From assembly GCA_000750105.3 (NCBI GenBank), contig JPHH03000026.1, forward strand, positions 62,001-126,000: a stretch of 64,000 nucleotides of DNA. The letters run 5' to 3'. Below are positions 11,274 through 23,200 of this stretch, in pieces; position 1 is the stretch's first letter; every line of letters begins with the position of its first letter. A program made the translations under genes and the position numbers. The notes under the pieces are model-generated. The model made no database searches. It was not told the DNA's origin and saw nothing but the letters and a program-made list of their open reading frames with translations. The DNA comes from Tolypocladium sp. Sup5 PDA-1. Its lineage: Eukaryota > Ascomycota > Sordariomycetes > Hypocreales > Ophiocordycipitaceae.

Positions 11274-12570
11274 ATGAACAGTGATATGCTGATGCCCGCC
11301 ACGTCTGGACCGTAAGTCAGCGGCAGCCCTGCCTCGACACGCCCTCCTCTGACACCGGCATCCACAGAAACAGGCCTGGAGAATCCATGATGACGACCTT
11401 TGCCGTGACGAAGCAACGGCGGGCCACCCGCGCCAAGTTTGCCAAGGTACGCACCGGCTGCGTGACGTGTAAGTGGTCCCGCCCCGCCTGAATCCGAGAG
11501 CGTAGAGCTGACGAAGACGACAGGCAAGTAAGTCGACGACGTTACCCCTGAAAAGATAGCATCCTGACTCTTGCAGACGCCGCCATGTAAAGTGCGACGA
11601 GACGAAGCCGTGCTGCAAAAACTGCATCAAATGGGCCGGCTTCTGCAGCGGCTACGAAAGCCTCGATGGCCGACAGAGCTCGCCTGCAAGACCACCAGCG
11701 CCTGTGGCGAGCCACAGACAACACAATAGCAACGGCCAGGCGACAAGGCCGCACTACGTGCGACGTCAAGCAAACGACGCAGAGTGCGGGTCGAGTGGCT
11801 ACGTGTCGTTGTCACCTAGCCCCCTGGGTCAGCACGTTGAGCCGGTCTCCGCGACGATCCCCAGACAACCCAACCTCAGCGAGCATATGGTGCGACGCCG
11901 ATACGGACGACGTCAAACAGACGACACAGAGTCCCGATCGAGCGGCTACGTATCCTTGTCATCCAGTCCCCTGGGCCATACCGTGGAGCCGGCCTCCGCC
12001 ACGATGATCCAAGGGGCATCCCCCCAGCTCCGCATCTTCGACGACACGTTCTGGAAAGAAACCATGCCGCGCCTCGTCCGCGACAGCACCGCCGTGCGCT
12101 ACGCCAACATCGCCGTCCACACGCTCATATCCGCCAAGAGCCCAACCCTCATCCACTCCGGCGACATCCACCGCCACTTCCACCACCACGGCGGCGGCGG
12201 CAGCGACCACTACGGCGCCGCGCTGACCTGCTACGGCCACGCGCTGCGCGAGGCACGGACCGCGAGCGCCAACCACGGCGACCTGCGCGAGGCCATCCTG
12301 TGCTCCATGTTCTTCGTCATCTTCGAGACCATCAACGGCGACCAGGCCGCTGCCGAGGCGCACCTGCAGAGCGGGCAGCGCATCCTCGACGAGCTTAGCC
12401 GGGCGCGGGCGCGGGAACAATACGGGAGACAGCACGGCGGCGGCGAGCCGGAGAGCCTGCGGAAACAGCTGCGGTATGTGCTTCAGTTCCTCGCCGTGCA
12501 GGCCCGCGACTTTCGCGACACGGATGGACCGGGGTACGGCGGCCTCCTGGACGACTTTCCTGGATCATGA
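11274..12570 (+). CDS. Short Zn2Cys6 fungal transcription factor with a 4-nt exon
   Basis: Predicted DNA-binding regulator, target unknown. Exons 11274-11311, 11368-11468, 11524-11527 and 11577-12570 join in frame to 378 residues. The binuclear zinc cluster is complete only after splicing: Cys44, 47, 54, 61, 64 and 71 (RTGCVTCKRRHVKCDE, then CCKNC and FC). The third exon is just GCAA and completes the second cysteine and the following lysine. Residues ~105-190 hold two copies of a degenerate 49-residue unit. Residues ~195-370 resemble the N-terminal half of the fungal-specific regulatory domain (FDDTFWKETMPRL, SMFFVIFETINGD, AEAHLQSGQRIL) but the protein stops after it, shorter than the usual 450-600. 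The first exon is less certain; a start at 11387 is the alternative. The minisatellite lies directly upstream. Confidence 0.8.
11761..12005 (+). repeat. In-frame internal duplication, 147-bp period
   Basis: Two ~98-bp segments (11761-11858 and 11908-12005) align without gaps and encode related peptides, RRQANDAECGSSGYVSLS and RRQTDDTESRSSGYVSLS, continuing through SPLG and VEPxSAT. The period is exactly 49 codons, so the reading frame is preserved. It lies between the zinc cluster and the regulatory domain, in a Ser/Arg-rich linker. Confidence 0.85.
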
Positions 12571-12923
12571 CGGCTCATATATACTCTGAAGAAATTGGTG
12601 TACACTGTACACTACAAGGCAGCGCTATACAACTGTACCATTTAAATTACGTACCGCAAGGATTTTCTCTCATCGTGTACTCTGTATCCCGTGTTACATG
12701 GTATTGCGGCTGCCCTGCGCGACACGGCGTTTGCTGCCGCTCCATGCCGATCTCGTCTGCCGGTGCGGGGCCTCGCCTCGGGTCCGCACTCCGGACTCGG
12801 GCGCGCCTTGGCCTTGTGTCATCAACGCCTTCCACTTGCCTTCAACGTCTACCTCATTCCCATAACATTCACTCACCAGAGTCTCGGGAAACTCATTCAG
12901 TCATCAACACAACAGCAGCAGCC
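12571..12923. promoter_or_regulatory. Intergenic/promoter region before the GNAT gene
   Basis: 353 bases after the regulator's stop codon. A frame open through it upstream of 12924 has no family likeness and is probably leader. No distinct element identified. Confidence 0.5.
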
Positions 12924-14069
12924 ATGGCCCTCCCCGCCCTCTCCTCCCCCTCCCTCACCCTCGCCCATCCCAGCCCCGACGAGCAGATCCGCACCTGGAC
13001 GCACACTCATCCCTCCTGGGGCCCCTCGTACACCCTGCAGGGCTACCTCGACCGCGAGGAGCACCTGCTCACCGTGCCGCTCGCCCGCGACGGCGGCATC
13101 TCGCAGTGGATCCTCACGGACAGCGACGCGCCCGAGGCCGAGCGCCCGGTGCTCTCCTCGTGTGAGACGCTCCGCAAGCGCGCCCTCGTCCGCGGCAGCG
13201 ACGGCCAAGTGCGCGACGTCTGGGCCCATGGCGTCGCCAGCGTCTTCACGTACCCGGAGTTCCGTCGCCAGGGGTACGCCAACAGGATGCTCGAGCTGTT
13301 CGGCGAGAGGCTGGCTAAGCAGGAGGCCGACAAGACCGGCGAGGCGGCCTTTTCCGTGCTCTTCTCTGATATCGGCAAGAAGTACTACGCCGCGCTGGGA
13401 TGGATGCCCTATGAGAGCGCGCATCTATCGTTCCCCGTCAAGCCCACCACGACCCCGGCTGAGCAGTCCGGCGCCGTCACGCCCATCCTCGACGCCGACC
13501 TGCCGTCCATCACCCAAGTAGACGAGCAACTCCTCCGCAGCGAGCTCTCCAGCGCCCCGGCCGACCCGGCAAAGACCCGAGTCGCCATCATCCCCGACCT
13601 CGACACCTTGCAGTGGCACCTTGCCCGCCAGACATTCATGTCCAACCACCTCTTCTCCAAGGCGCCCACCGTTCACGGTGCCATCTACACGCCCCCGGGA
13701 GCCCCCAGCTCCCGCGTCTGGGGCTACTGGGCACGCACCCAGTCCGGCGGCAAGGAGCGTCCTGAGCTCAACGTGCTCAACTTTCTTCGGTTCGTGGTCG
13801 AGGACGACAGCATCTCCGACGAGGAGCTCTCCAAGGCCATCAGGGCCATCGTCGGCGTGGCACAAACCGAGGCCAAGGAGTGGCTATGCACCAAGATAAG
13901 CATGTGGAACCCCGATGAGCGGACCAAGAAGCTCGTCGCCAACATGAAGGACTTGGAGGCTCAGTACGTGGTCCGGGAGAGCGACAGCATCCCCAGTCTC
14001 CGATGGTTTGGAGACGGCAGCGTGGCAGACGTCGAATGGGTCGCGAATGAAAAGTACGAATGGTGCTGA
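12924..14069 (+). CDS. lyc1: LYC1-like GNAT N-acetyltransferase
   Basis: Single exon, 381 residues. Residues ~90-160 form a GNAT acetyl-CoA fold with the pyrophosphate-binding motif RRQGYA and the following helix NRMLELFGERL, then SVLFSDIGKKYYAALGW, which resembles fungal LYC1 proteins. In Yarrowia, LYC1 is a lysine N6-acetyltransferase starting lysine breakdown. The C-terminal half (YWAR, LNFLRFV, ending in VEWVANEKYEWC) matches the two-domain arrangement of that family in length and position. Start at 12924 has a good context (GCC ATG GCC); the frame is open upstream but with no family resemblance. Substrate is inferred, not shown; other small-molecule or protein acetylation is possible. 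Confidence 0.72.
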   Translation: MALPALSSPSLTLAHPSPDEQIRTWTHTHPSWGPSYTLQGYLDREEHLLTVPLARDGGISQWILTDSDAPEAERPVLSSCETLRKRALVRGSDGQVRDVWAHGVASVFTYPEFRRQGYANRMLELFGERLAKQEADKTGEAAFSVLFSDIGKKYYAALGWMPYESAHLSFPVKPTTTPAEQSGAVTPILDADLPSITQVDEQLLRSELSSAPADPAKTRVAIIPDLDTLQWHLARQTFMSNHLFSKAPTVHGAIYTPPGAPSSRVWGYWARTQSGGKERPELNVLNFLRFVVEDDSISDEELSKAIRAIVGVAQTEAKEWLCTKISMWNPDERTKKLVANMKDLEAQYVVRESDSIPSLRWFGDGSVADVEWVANEKYEWC

Positions 14070-14283
14070 AGGAACAGTCCGGGTATACAACATACACCGT
14101 CAATCACTAGAGGCAACAATAGACATTAGATTCATCATAATCATCATCCCATTCATCTACCTTCCCATCTTGCGAACATCAATTCATGTGCAGTCGCAAG
14201 ACGTAAATCATGACCCCGGCCCATGCACTCAAACTCCTATACACTCCCCGCCAAAACGGCCCCCAACAGTCATGCAACGCTGT

Positions 14284-16020
14284 CTAGTAGCTTCGTCCGA
14301 ACATGACCCAGCTCTGTGCCTTGCCCTTGCACTCAGGGTTGAGACAGGCAGTCTCGCCGGGGACAAGCTCATCCCCGGCAGGCTGCTCAAATGGAATGCA
14401 GAGACTCTTCATGCCCATGGAAGGGAGCTTCTGGTTCTCGGGAACGTCGGACACGTCATCAACGCGCGTGGTCAGCTCCTTCATGCGATCCTCGCACTTG
14501 CCGTCCAGGCAGAACGGGATGAGGACGACATTCTTGTTGTCGAGCGCAGGAAGAACTTCTTCCCACTTGGTAATCTTAAGGCGGTGCTCTCTGAACGACG
14601 TCTCGGCCTTGTTGTACATGTCCTTTTGGATAGTCTCCAAGAGCTCAGGGACCTTGGTACCAACGTCGGCGATGGGGATGGTGCCCTTCTCGCCCGTATC
14701 TCTTCGCGCATAGCTGACGACCTCCTTGGCCGCATCCTTGGGACCAAACTCAAGTCGCAGGGGGACGCCCTTGAGCTCCCAGTCGTTGAACTTCCACGCA
14801 GGGGTATAGCCCTCTCTCCAATCGGCCTCGGCACGAACGCCAGCCTTCTTCAGCGTCGCTCGGATCTCGGCAACCTGATCCTCGTGCTTCTTCCGGTCCT
14901 CAGGGGTGGTGCTCTTGTTGATTCCGACAGGAACCAGGACGGTCTGGACCTTGGCGACGCGAGGAGGGAGCACAAGACCCTTGTTGTCACCATGGACCAT
15001 AACCATGACACCGATGACACGGGTCGACAGACCCCACGAGTTCTGCCACACGTGAATGTGCGAGCCCTTGTTGCTGGGGTCCTCGACGGTGATGTCGAAC
15101 ATCTTGCTGAAGTTCTGACCCAGGCAGTGGGATGTGCCTCCTTGGATACCTCGGCCGTTGGTTGGAACATATCCTTCGACTGTGGTGGTGTAGTAACCTC
15201 CGGCGAATTTCTCGTTCTCCGTCTTGCGTCCGCGCACAACGGGGAGAGCAAGGAGCTGTTCATACACACCAGCATAGAGCTCCAAGATCTCCAAGACCTC
15301 CTTTCCAGCCAGGTCCTCAGTCAAGTGTGCGGTGTGGCCCTCTTGCCAGAGAAACTCTCGCGTCCGAAGGAAAGGAGTGGTCTGCTTGGCCTCCCATCGC
15401 ACGACAGAGTTCCACTGGTTCAGTCGCAGAGGGAGGTCTCGATGGCTGCGAATCCACTTGGAGTAGTAGGGGTACATGACGGCTTCGGAGGTGGGACGAA
15501 TCGCGACGGGGAACTCGAGGTCCTTGTCACCGCTAACGCAAAACGTCAGTATTGGCTCAATTGGACTGCCCATGCAAGGGAAACAGGGAAGCACTCACGC
15601 CTTGGTGACCCAGGCAAGCTCGGGGGCGAATCCCTCGACATGGTCCTTTTCCTTCTCCAGCGACTTGGAGGACAGGAACAGGGGAAAGCTGACTTCGTCG
15701 ACACCCATCTCCTCAATGTGACCCGTGAACCACTTGCGGATCTCGCTCCAGATGTGCATGGACAAGGGACGCAGCACGAAGAAGCCCGAGATTTCCTGGT
15801 AGTACTCGACCATGTCGGCCTTTAGCACCACCTCCTGGTACCATGCTGGGAAGTTTTCCTCCTTGGAAACGGTGATTCCGATGATGTCGTCCGTCTTCTT
15901 GCCCCCGACGACGGGGAGGCTGGCCTTCTTCGCGGCTTTGGCGGCCTTCTCGGCAGCGAACTTGGCCTGCTTTTCGGCCTTCTTCAAGGCGCTCTTGGAT
16001 TGCTCGGCGGCGCCGTCCAT
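14284..16020 (-). CDS. Cytoplasmic prolyl-tRNA synthetase
   Basis: Class II aminoacyl-tRNA synthetase charging tRNA-Pro in the cytosol. Exons 16020-15599 and 15532-14284 (intron 15533-15598), 556 residues, the length of eukaryotic/archaeal-type ProRS without a fused editing domain. After a lysine/alanine-rich N-terminal extension (~35 residues) come the catalytic signatures: RPTSEAVMYPYYSKWI, motif 2 FLRTREFLWQEGHTAH, and the HCLGQNFSKMF plus HVWQNSWGLSTRVIG region with motif 3. The anticodon-binding domain follows, then the C-terminal zinc domain with paired cysteines (CLDGKCED, CLNPECKG) and the family's terminal tyrosine (VMFGRSY). No defect. Divergent from cct1. Confidence 0.95.
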
Positions 16021-16573
16021 GGTGGCGACTGTTCGATGTTGTCTTCTAAAACCGACGAGGGATGGAACGCAACAGCACCAATTCGCGGATGCTCGCTGTA
16101 ATAATCAACAATCGTGCATGCAGGTGAGTCACGAGAAGTGCGTGCAGTCAGGCCGTATCTTCTCCCAAGAGGAGGGTGACTCTTTGTCTCGGGTTCTCGG
16201 TGTGTGGTGGCGGCAACTGCCCCGCCATGGGCCTTCCCTATCTGAAGGAGGGGCATCGGGGCACAAACGGGCAAAAATTCAGGCCAGCACGTGCGCTGTC
16301 CAATCAGGGCCGTCAGAGCCCCAGGGTCTAGACGCAAGGAGTGAGCCGCGACCGCCCCCAACCCAGGACAACAGACCTCGGAGCTGGAAGAATCCAAGCT
16401 TCCGGCGAAAAAGTGTCGAGGGGCAGATTGCAGCGAGGCACTAGAGCTCCCGTGCCCAGCTTGCGGTGGCTCCAACGACACCAGGCAGACTTCGATTTCG
16501 TCACAGTCCCCTCCCCAACGTCGCCGACTCGCAGCATTACACAAGCCGCCTGACGCGTTGGACAGCTGCAGCC
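16021..16573. promoter_or_regulatory. Divergent promoter region, prolyl-tRNA synthetase / cct1
   Basis: 553 bases between two housekeeping genes of protein synthesis and folding. No TATA box or repeat stands out. The arrangement suggests, but does not show, shared control. Confidence 0.55.
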
Positions 16574-18385
16574 ATGGCGTCCATGTTCGAGCAGCCCCGG
16601 AACGGCACCCTGTTCCTCGGCGGCCAGAAGATCTCGGGGTCTGACATCCGCGACCAGAACGGTATGGACACCATCCGTGGGAGCGACGGGCAGGCAGCTT
16701 GCTAACCTTCTGCAGTTCTGGCTACCCAGGCGATTGCAAATGTCGTCAAGAGCTCCTTTGGCCCCAGCGGCCTCGACAAGATGATGGTGGATGACATCGG
16801 TGTAAGCACCTCCCATTAGCCCCCCCCCCCGTGGCAGACCAGACCCCTCACACGCGGGCAGGATGTTACCGTGACCAACGACGGCGCTACGATTCTGAGC
16901 CTCCTCGACGTCGAAGACCCGGCGGGCAAGATCCTGGTGGACTTGGCACAGCAGCAGGACAAGGAGGTCGGCGACGGCACCACGTCGGTCGTGCTGATTG
17001 CTGCCGAGCTTCTACGAAGGGGCAACGAGCTCATGAAGAACCGCATACACCCCACGACCATCATCACCGGCTACCGACTGGCTCTGCGCGAGGCCATCAA
17101 GTACCTCAACGAGAATGTCAGCATCAAGGTGGAGAACCTGGGACGCGAGTCCCTCCTCAGCATCGCCAAGACGTCCATGTCCAGCAAGATCATCGGCGGC
17201 GACTCCGAGTTCTTCGCCGACATGGTCGTCGAGGCCATGCTGGCCGTCAAGTCGACGAATAACAGGAACGAGGTCAAGTACCCCGTCAAGGCCGTGAACA
17301 TCCTCAAGGCCCACGGCAAGAGTGTCCTTGAATCCGTCCTGGTCAAGGGTTACGCCCTGAACTGCACCGTCGCCTCCCAGGCCATGCCTACCCGTATCCA
17401 GGACGCAAAGATTGCCATTTTGGATATGAACCTGCAAAAGGAGAGGATGAAGATGGGTGTTCAGATTCTGGTCGACGACCCCCAGCAACTGGAGCAGATT
17501 CGCGCCCGAGAGTCCGGCATGGTCCTCGAGCGGGTTGAGATGATTCTGAAGGCGGGTGCCAATGTCATCCTGACGACCAAGGGCATCGATGACTTGGTAA
17601 TGAAGATGTTTGTGGAGCGAGGCGCCATGGGCGTCAGGAGATGCAAGAAGGAGGATTTGCGACGAATTGCCAAGGCCTCTGGTGGCACCCTCCTCAGCAC
17701 CCTGTCGGACCTCAACGGCGACGAGCGGTTCGACCCGTCCTACCTGGGCCACGCCGAGGAAGTCAGCCAGGAGCGCATCTCTGACGACGAGTGCATCCTG
17801 ATCAAGGGAACCAAGGCTCATTCCTCCGCCTCCATCATCCTGCGCGGCCCCCACGACTTCTCGCTGGATGAGATGGAGCGCTCCATCCACGACTCTCTGT
17901 GCGCTGTCAAGAGGACGTTAGAAAGCGGCAGCATCGTGCCCGGCGGTGGTGCCGTCGAGACCGCCCTTCACATCTACCTGGAGGAGTTTGCCGGCACCGT
18001 CGGCTCCCGGGAGCAGCTTGCCATTGGCGAGTTCGCCCAGTCCCTCCTCATCGTTCCCAAGACCCTGGCCATCAACGCCGCCAAGGACGGCGCCGAGCTC
18101 GTCGCACAGCTCCGCTCGCGGCACGCGCTGTCACAACGCATCCAGGAGGGCGACGGCAGCGAGGACGAGAAAACCATTGCCCGCAAGAAGGGCTACAAGA
18201 ACTACGGCCTGGACCTCATGCGCGGCAAGGTGGTGGACGAGCTGAAGCTCGGCGTTCTGGAGCCCAGCATGAGCAAGGTGCGGCAGCTGAAGAGCGCTGT
18301 CGAGGCTTGCATCAGCATCATGCGGATTGATACCCTCATCAAGTTGGACCCGGAGCAGAGGGAGGACGACGGACACGGCCACTAA
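16574..18385 (+). CDS. cct1: Chaperonin TRiC/CCT subunit alpha
   Basis: Subunit of the cytosolic group II chaperonin that folds actin, tubulin and WD proteins with ATP. Exons 16574-16661, 16716-16801 and 16862-18385; 565 residues, normal for CCT1. Equatorial-domain nucleotide motifs are intact: VTNDGATIL, VGDGTTSVV with the catalytic aspartate, and the late GGGAVE loop. Other conserved segments include SSFGPSGLDKMMVDDIG, KIIGGDS, QEISDDECI-like sequence and KIDTLIKLDPE-type C-terminus. Both introns lie in the first 60 codons, a common fungal pattern; the second contains a run of about eleven cytosines. The alpha assignment rests on overall likeness to TCP1 rather than a single residue. Confidence 0.94.
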
Positions 18386-18770
18386 AAAGAGATGTCTTGG
18401 GTAGTGTAATTAGATGTCGTATAGAACTGTTGCACACATGCTCAAGATTAAAAACTCGGTAATTCATGATCACGTATATCTGCTGTGTGGCATCTTGTAT
18501 CCAACCAACGACACACCGAGAACCCTTCCCTGCCGAGAAAACTCGCGGGGCCGAGCTCTCCAGTCACTCTCCCACAAGGACAGCATATTTGGTAGAACGT
18601 TGTATTTTTATACAATGTGCGTAGCCTACGTCTAAGAAAACAGGAGTGGCGTCCACCAAGGGACATGGCTCTTTCCTTCTCCTCTGTTCGTTTTCTCGTC
18701 TCTGCCCCTAATTCTATCCGTCAACCGCTCGAGACAACCACCGCATACTCGTACACCCGAACAGCAGCGC
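18386..18770. other. Convergent 3' region, cct1 / rip1
   Basis: 385 bases containing both 3' UTRs. No coding or repeat structure seen. Confidence 0.55.
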
Positions 18771-19758
18771 TTAACCAACGACCAGCTTGCCGTCCTCGGG
18801 GAAATCGTACTCGGGGATCTCGAGGTTAAGGGGGGCGGGTCCCTTTCGTATCCGGCCGGAAATGTCGTAGTGGGAGCCGTGGCAGGGGCAGAACCAGCCG
18901 CCATAGTCGCCGGCTTCGCCGATGGGGACACAGCCGAGATGCGTGCAGACGCCTGTAGGGTTGTTAGTATCGAAGTCACAATCGGATGTTGAAACAGTGC
19001 CCGGCAGTAGTATATCTGCTGCCACATGCACATGTCGAGAGGGAGCCGCACCCAACATGACCAGCCACTCGGGCTTCTTGACACGGTCCTCGTCGGCCTG
19101 GGGGTCTCGGAGGGAGGAAATGTTGACCTTGTTGGCCTGGTCGATTTCGTCCTGGGTTCGGTGTCGGATGAAGACGGGCTTTCCTCGCCACTTGATGATG
19201 ACCTGGCAATGCCGTTAGATGGTCTGCCGCCATCGTAGGTGTTGTATAGAGATACTCACGTTCTTGCCCTCGGGAATGGCGTTCAGGTCAACCTCGACCT
19301 TGGCCATGGCCAAGACGTCGGCAGAGGCGGACATGTTGACGAGGAATTCTATTCGTCACGCATCAGCACCCATCCATTGACATCAATTAAGCATCGCCAA
19401 TCGTCATTGGAGCACCCCTTGAGCCTCAACGCAGCCCAATGGCACTCCCCAACGGCCTCGCTCCCACACACGTACCCTGAACAGTGCTCTTCGCGCCCGC
19501 GGCGGTAATGGCACCCATGGCACCAACCATAAAGTACGAAAACACCTTGTTGGCGCCCTCGCCGTTCTTGGACATGTACTTCCCAAAGTCGGGGATCTTG
19601 TTGCCCTTGGACTCGCCGCCCTTGAAGGGGCTCGTGTACGAGGCCGCGCCGGCGCTGTCCGGGCGCATGGCCGTCGAGCTGAGCGCCCGCACCGCCGGCA
19701 CGACCGGCTTCGCGGCCGAGCGCAGGCACAGGCGGGATGCGGTCGAGAGAGTCGCCAT
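18771..19758 (-). CDS. rip1: Rieske iron-sulfur protein of cytochrome bc1 complex
   Basis: Mitochondrial inner-membrane subunit of complex III that passes electrons from ubiquinol to cytochrome c1. Exons 19758-19476, 19348-19260, 19202-19052 and 18952-18771 join to 234 residues. The first ~30 residues are an Arg/Ser/Ala-rich mitochondrial presequence. A single transmembrane helix (FSYFMVGAMGAITAAGA) follows, then the hinge, and the soluble domain with the two 2Fe-2S ligand boxes CTHLGC and CPCHGSHYD, each giving one Cys and one His plus the disulfide cysteines. It ends in YDFPEDGKLVVG as in other fungal proteins. The third intron falls one codon before the first cluster box. Four exons in under 1 kb is denser than in the neighbours. 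Confidence 0.96.
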
Positions 19759-20257
19759 TGCGGAGGAGGGGGAGGAGGATGCGTCGGTCGGCGGTGGGTG
19801 GTGGCGGCGGGTTGCTGAGGTTGAGGTCTTTTCCTCCTTGCGGGTGGTTCAATCGGCTGTGATGATGCTTTGCCGAAAGTTTTGGCCGCTGGGGTGGTGG
19901 CCTCAGGCTGCCAACCAGCTCGCAGCTCGGAAATTGGCGGGCGCTGATTGGCTGCGTAGCGGGGTGGCACGCCTCCCGGACTCTCCCGCGGTACGTACCT
20001 TTTGCTGCTGATCGTGCCACCGTTTACGAAGTACTTCGTACAACGTCTCGTGCATTCAGAGACGTCTGAGAGCTTCAACAAAATTATGTTTCCCGGGGAT
20101 TCTCACAATGTATGCAGCAGGAAAGTCATCAAATTACAACTCATTTGGCTTGAAAACGATTATAGCATGTAAATGTATCTGTACAGTGTACACGCCCTCT
20201 GAGTGGGCTACGTCAATCCTTGTACTACCTGTATGCCTTCTAAAGCACACACATTCA
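19759..20257. other. rip1 promoter and ddb1 3' region
   Basis: 499 bases between two minus-strand genes. GC content falls toward the ddb1 end. No gene or repeat recognised. Confidence 0.5.
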
Positions 20258-23200
20258 TCAATGCATCCGCCTCAGCTCTTCAATCACATTCCTCATTTCC
20301 TCCACGCTCGGGCCAAGCCCATCGCATACGAGCTCTTGTTTCTCTTCATCCAGATCCAGGAACCTCTCCACCATCTCTCCGTCCACGAACCGGTACGGTC
20401 CGTCGCCTTCCCGCGTCTGGTTCCGGAACGCCCGCCACAGGTCAAAGGCGATATTCCCAGGGGCGTAGATGTATTCTTGCAGACGCGTCTGGAAGGTCAT
20501 GAGGAGGTCCTGATATTTCGGAGATATGTCTCCGAAAAGGTACAGAGTGCCGTCAATCTATAAGGTGCAAATTAGCATGGGCTAGGGTCAGTATGAAGTG
20601 ACAGTTGATTGCTTACCGATCCGAGAAATGCCTTTGGCGAGACAATAGCATCCCCGTTGGGTGCGACGCGCAGTCTGCGGATCCGGTTGATCTGCTCCCC
20701 AATGTTCATCTCGCTCGTTATCTCCAGCCTGCTCCGGTCCTGCTCTGTCGGTGCCTCCAGGTTCCTCTTTAAAACGATAATGTTCCCTTGCGCATCTGCC
20801 TCTAGCCATCTATCGTCATCCAGGTGGCACACGGAAGTTGCCCAGCCGGGCTGGTAGTGCCTGGCTCGCTCCTCTAGCCTTGCCCGAGCTCCGTCTTGTG
20901 GAGGGATAAACTCAACCAGGGCAAGAGACTGCATGAGGTCGACGACACCAATCATGTTCCCAGATATATCCAGGTCGACAGGGAAAGATGCTGGCCGGTA
21001 TGCCGCTAGCTTTTGAAGAAAGCCCGACGTCGTGGTCTCTTCATCGTAGCCGTAAACAACGACAGTCTTGGACAGGCCGGCTACGATATAGTCGCCCATG
21101 ACCCCCAAGCAACGACATGCGCCCTTGAGGTTGTGCGACACAACCTGGTGGACTTGTCGATCTTCGCTAACGCCCAGAACCAAGATGCGCCCCCGGGTGT
21201 CCCCATATTCTATTGTATCATCATCGGTGATGAAACTCGTCCCGACTATGAACCGCTCTGCTGGAGTACCGCTGCTGTCCAGCAGCTCGGCACGGATGAC
21301 ACATTCGACCATCTCGAGCGAGGCAGAGGCGTTCAGCACGAATGGTTTTCCGAGCTCCTGAAAGATGATTTCATCCACGAGCTTGAAGGTGCTTGTAATG
21401 ACTTCCTCGTTGTGGATAAGTTCTTTCTTGATACAGCCCAGGCCAAAGGCCTTGAGTCCTGGCGAATATGCGACCCTTCGTACTGTTTCTTGTACCGGTA
21501 GAGCTTTGACGTGCGTGAGGCGTTCCTTGTCAATATGGCATAGCCGTATATGCTTGTCCGTTGACAAGACGATGGAGCCTGGGAATGCAGCGGAGTCAAA
21601 AGGCGCCACATACGTCGCATCATCTGCTGTCGTCGCAGAGTATATAATTCTCCCCTCCGCGCTGTATATGAGACTTGCGTGCTCGGTAGTGGCAAACACG
21701 TTGCACGTCCCGTCATCCTGCGGGAGAATGTGCAATCTCGCCGGGCTGCTGCCGAGGATCACGCTCTTTCGGCCAGATACTCCGAACCCCTTTACGGATA
21801 CGTTGAAAGTGACCACATTACCGTCCTCCAAGGCGATGAGAAGTGTCGGGCCAGCAACATCAGGCGGATGGAGTTGAACCAGTGCAATGTCCCGGGGAAC
21901 GGAGGCGCTGTCCTCAGTCTGTCTCAACGACTCCCCGTGAAGTGGTTTCAGAGAAGTGAGGTCCACAACCGATATCGTTCCAGAAGTCCACCATCCAATC
22001 ACACCAAGGTCCTGCATGTCCCTGGCTGCGTGTAGACACGATATTTGATCTGGCTCTCCCGAAGTCGAGGCTCCAGTGGCATCCTTGGTTACTGCAGCCA
22101 AGTTGTTGAGCAGGTTTAGCGACACAAGTGTCGAGCCATCGACCGCCAGCAATGCCCACTTCGTGTTCGCAGATGCGGCTGTTATGACCTTGCCCTCGGG
22201 GGCGTTCCATGTGGAAACAGCGACACCGCTATCCGGATCCAGGAGAGCCACTGATTGAGGCGTTATCTGGAGCAGGTGTCCAGACGGAATGTTTGCCGCC
22301 AGTAGCGTTTCTTTGTCCAGTGCCATGCCTTGAAACGAGTAGAGTTCCTCTATACCATCGTCCGGGTCAAATCTGAGGACCCTCGTTTCGGCGATGAAGG
22401 ATATCACGAGGGTATCCACCTTTGTCGAACCATATGAGCAAAGGGTGAAGAGGCCTCTTGTGCCCTGGATCTCATCGAGGATACCTTCATCTTCGAGGCC
22501 GACGCCGCTGCGGATACTTCGTAGACTTCCGTCGCGATATGCGCCACAGCCAGCGACGATCCTTGCCTGGCCTGAAGAGAAGGCATTCCCCAGCTGGCTG
22601 TCGCCCTCTCTGTTGCCCATGTCCATGATTGCAAAGTCTAGAATCGGTGCATTGTTGGACAACGTCTTGACCAGTACCATGGTTCTAGATGTGATGTCGA
22701 CGCGGAGCAGCTGGGAATCGCCGTGATGTGATGCCAGGAAGAGCGTGTTGTCGCCCATGTACACCAGACTTGAGGCTCGCGAAGTAAGCGTCGTGGAGTC
22801 TTGGAATTTCATAGGAGCCACAGACATGCCCGTCACGACAACGCCAGTTGATTCTGTTGTTGTTTCGATTGTCAAGAGATCCATGCGGCCGTAGTCGTCG
22901 GCGAGGAAGTAGTGCATGCCGTCGTATTCGGCCCAGGCGACGTAGATTCTCGGATCTTGAAGGGCCGAGGAGACGCTCGAGTATGTGAGACTGTCAAAGT
23001 ACGTCAAGAGCGTCTCCCCAACGACCAAAACTCCACCGAGATGCGCTCTAGCACCCTCGTTGTTCCGGACATGATATCTCTTTTCTTCGACGAAGGGAAC
23101 TGGGATCAGCATGGACGCGTAGGGGTCTTGGATGACCTGATCCAGCTCCCTCTCTTTGTGCGGATCGAACTTGGACACGTCTGCACCCCTGTCGTCCTTT

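Noticed and set aside
14008..15825. 605-codon open frame on the plus strand
   Set aside because: Lies antisense to prolyl-tRNA synthetase; it is the mirror of its GC-rich codons and has no family features.
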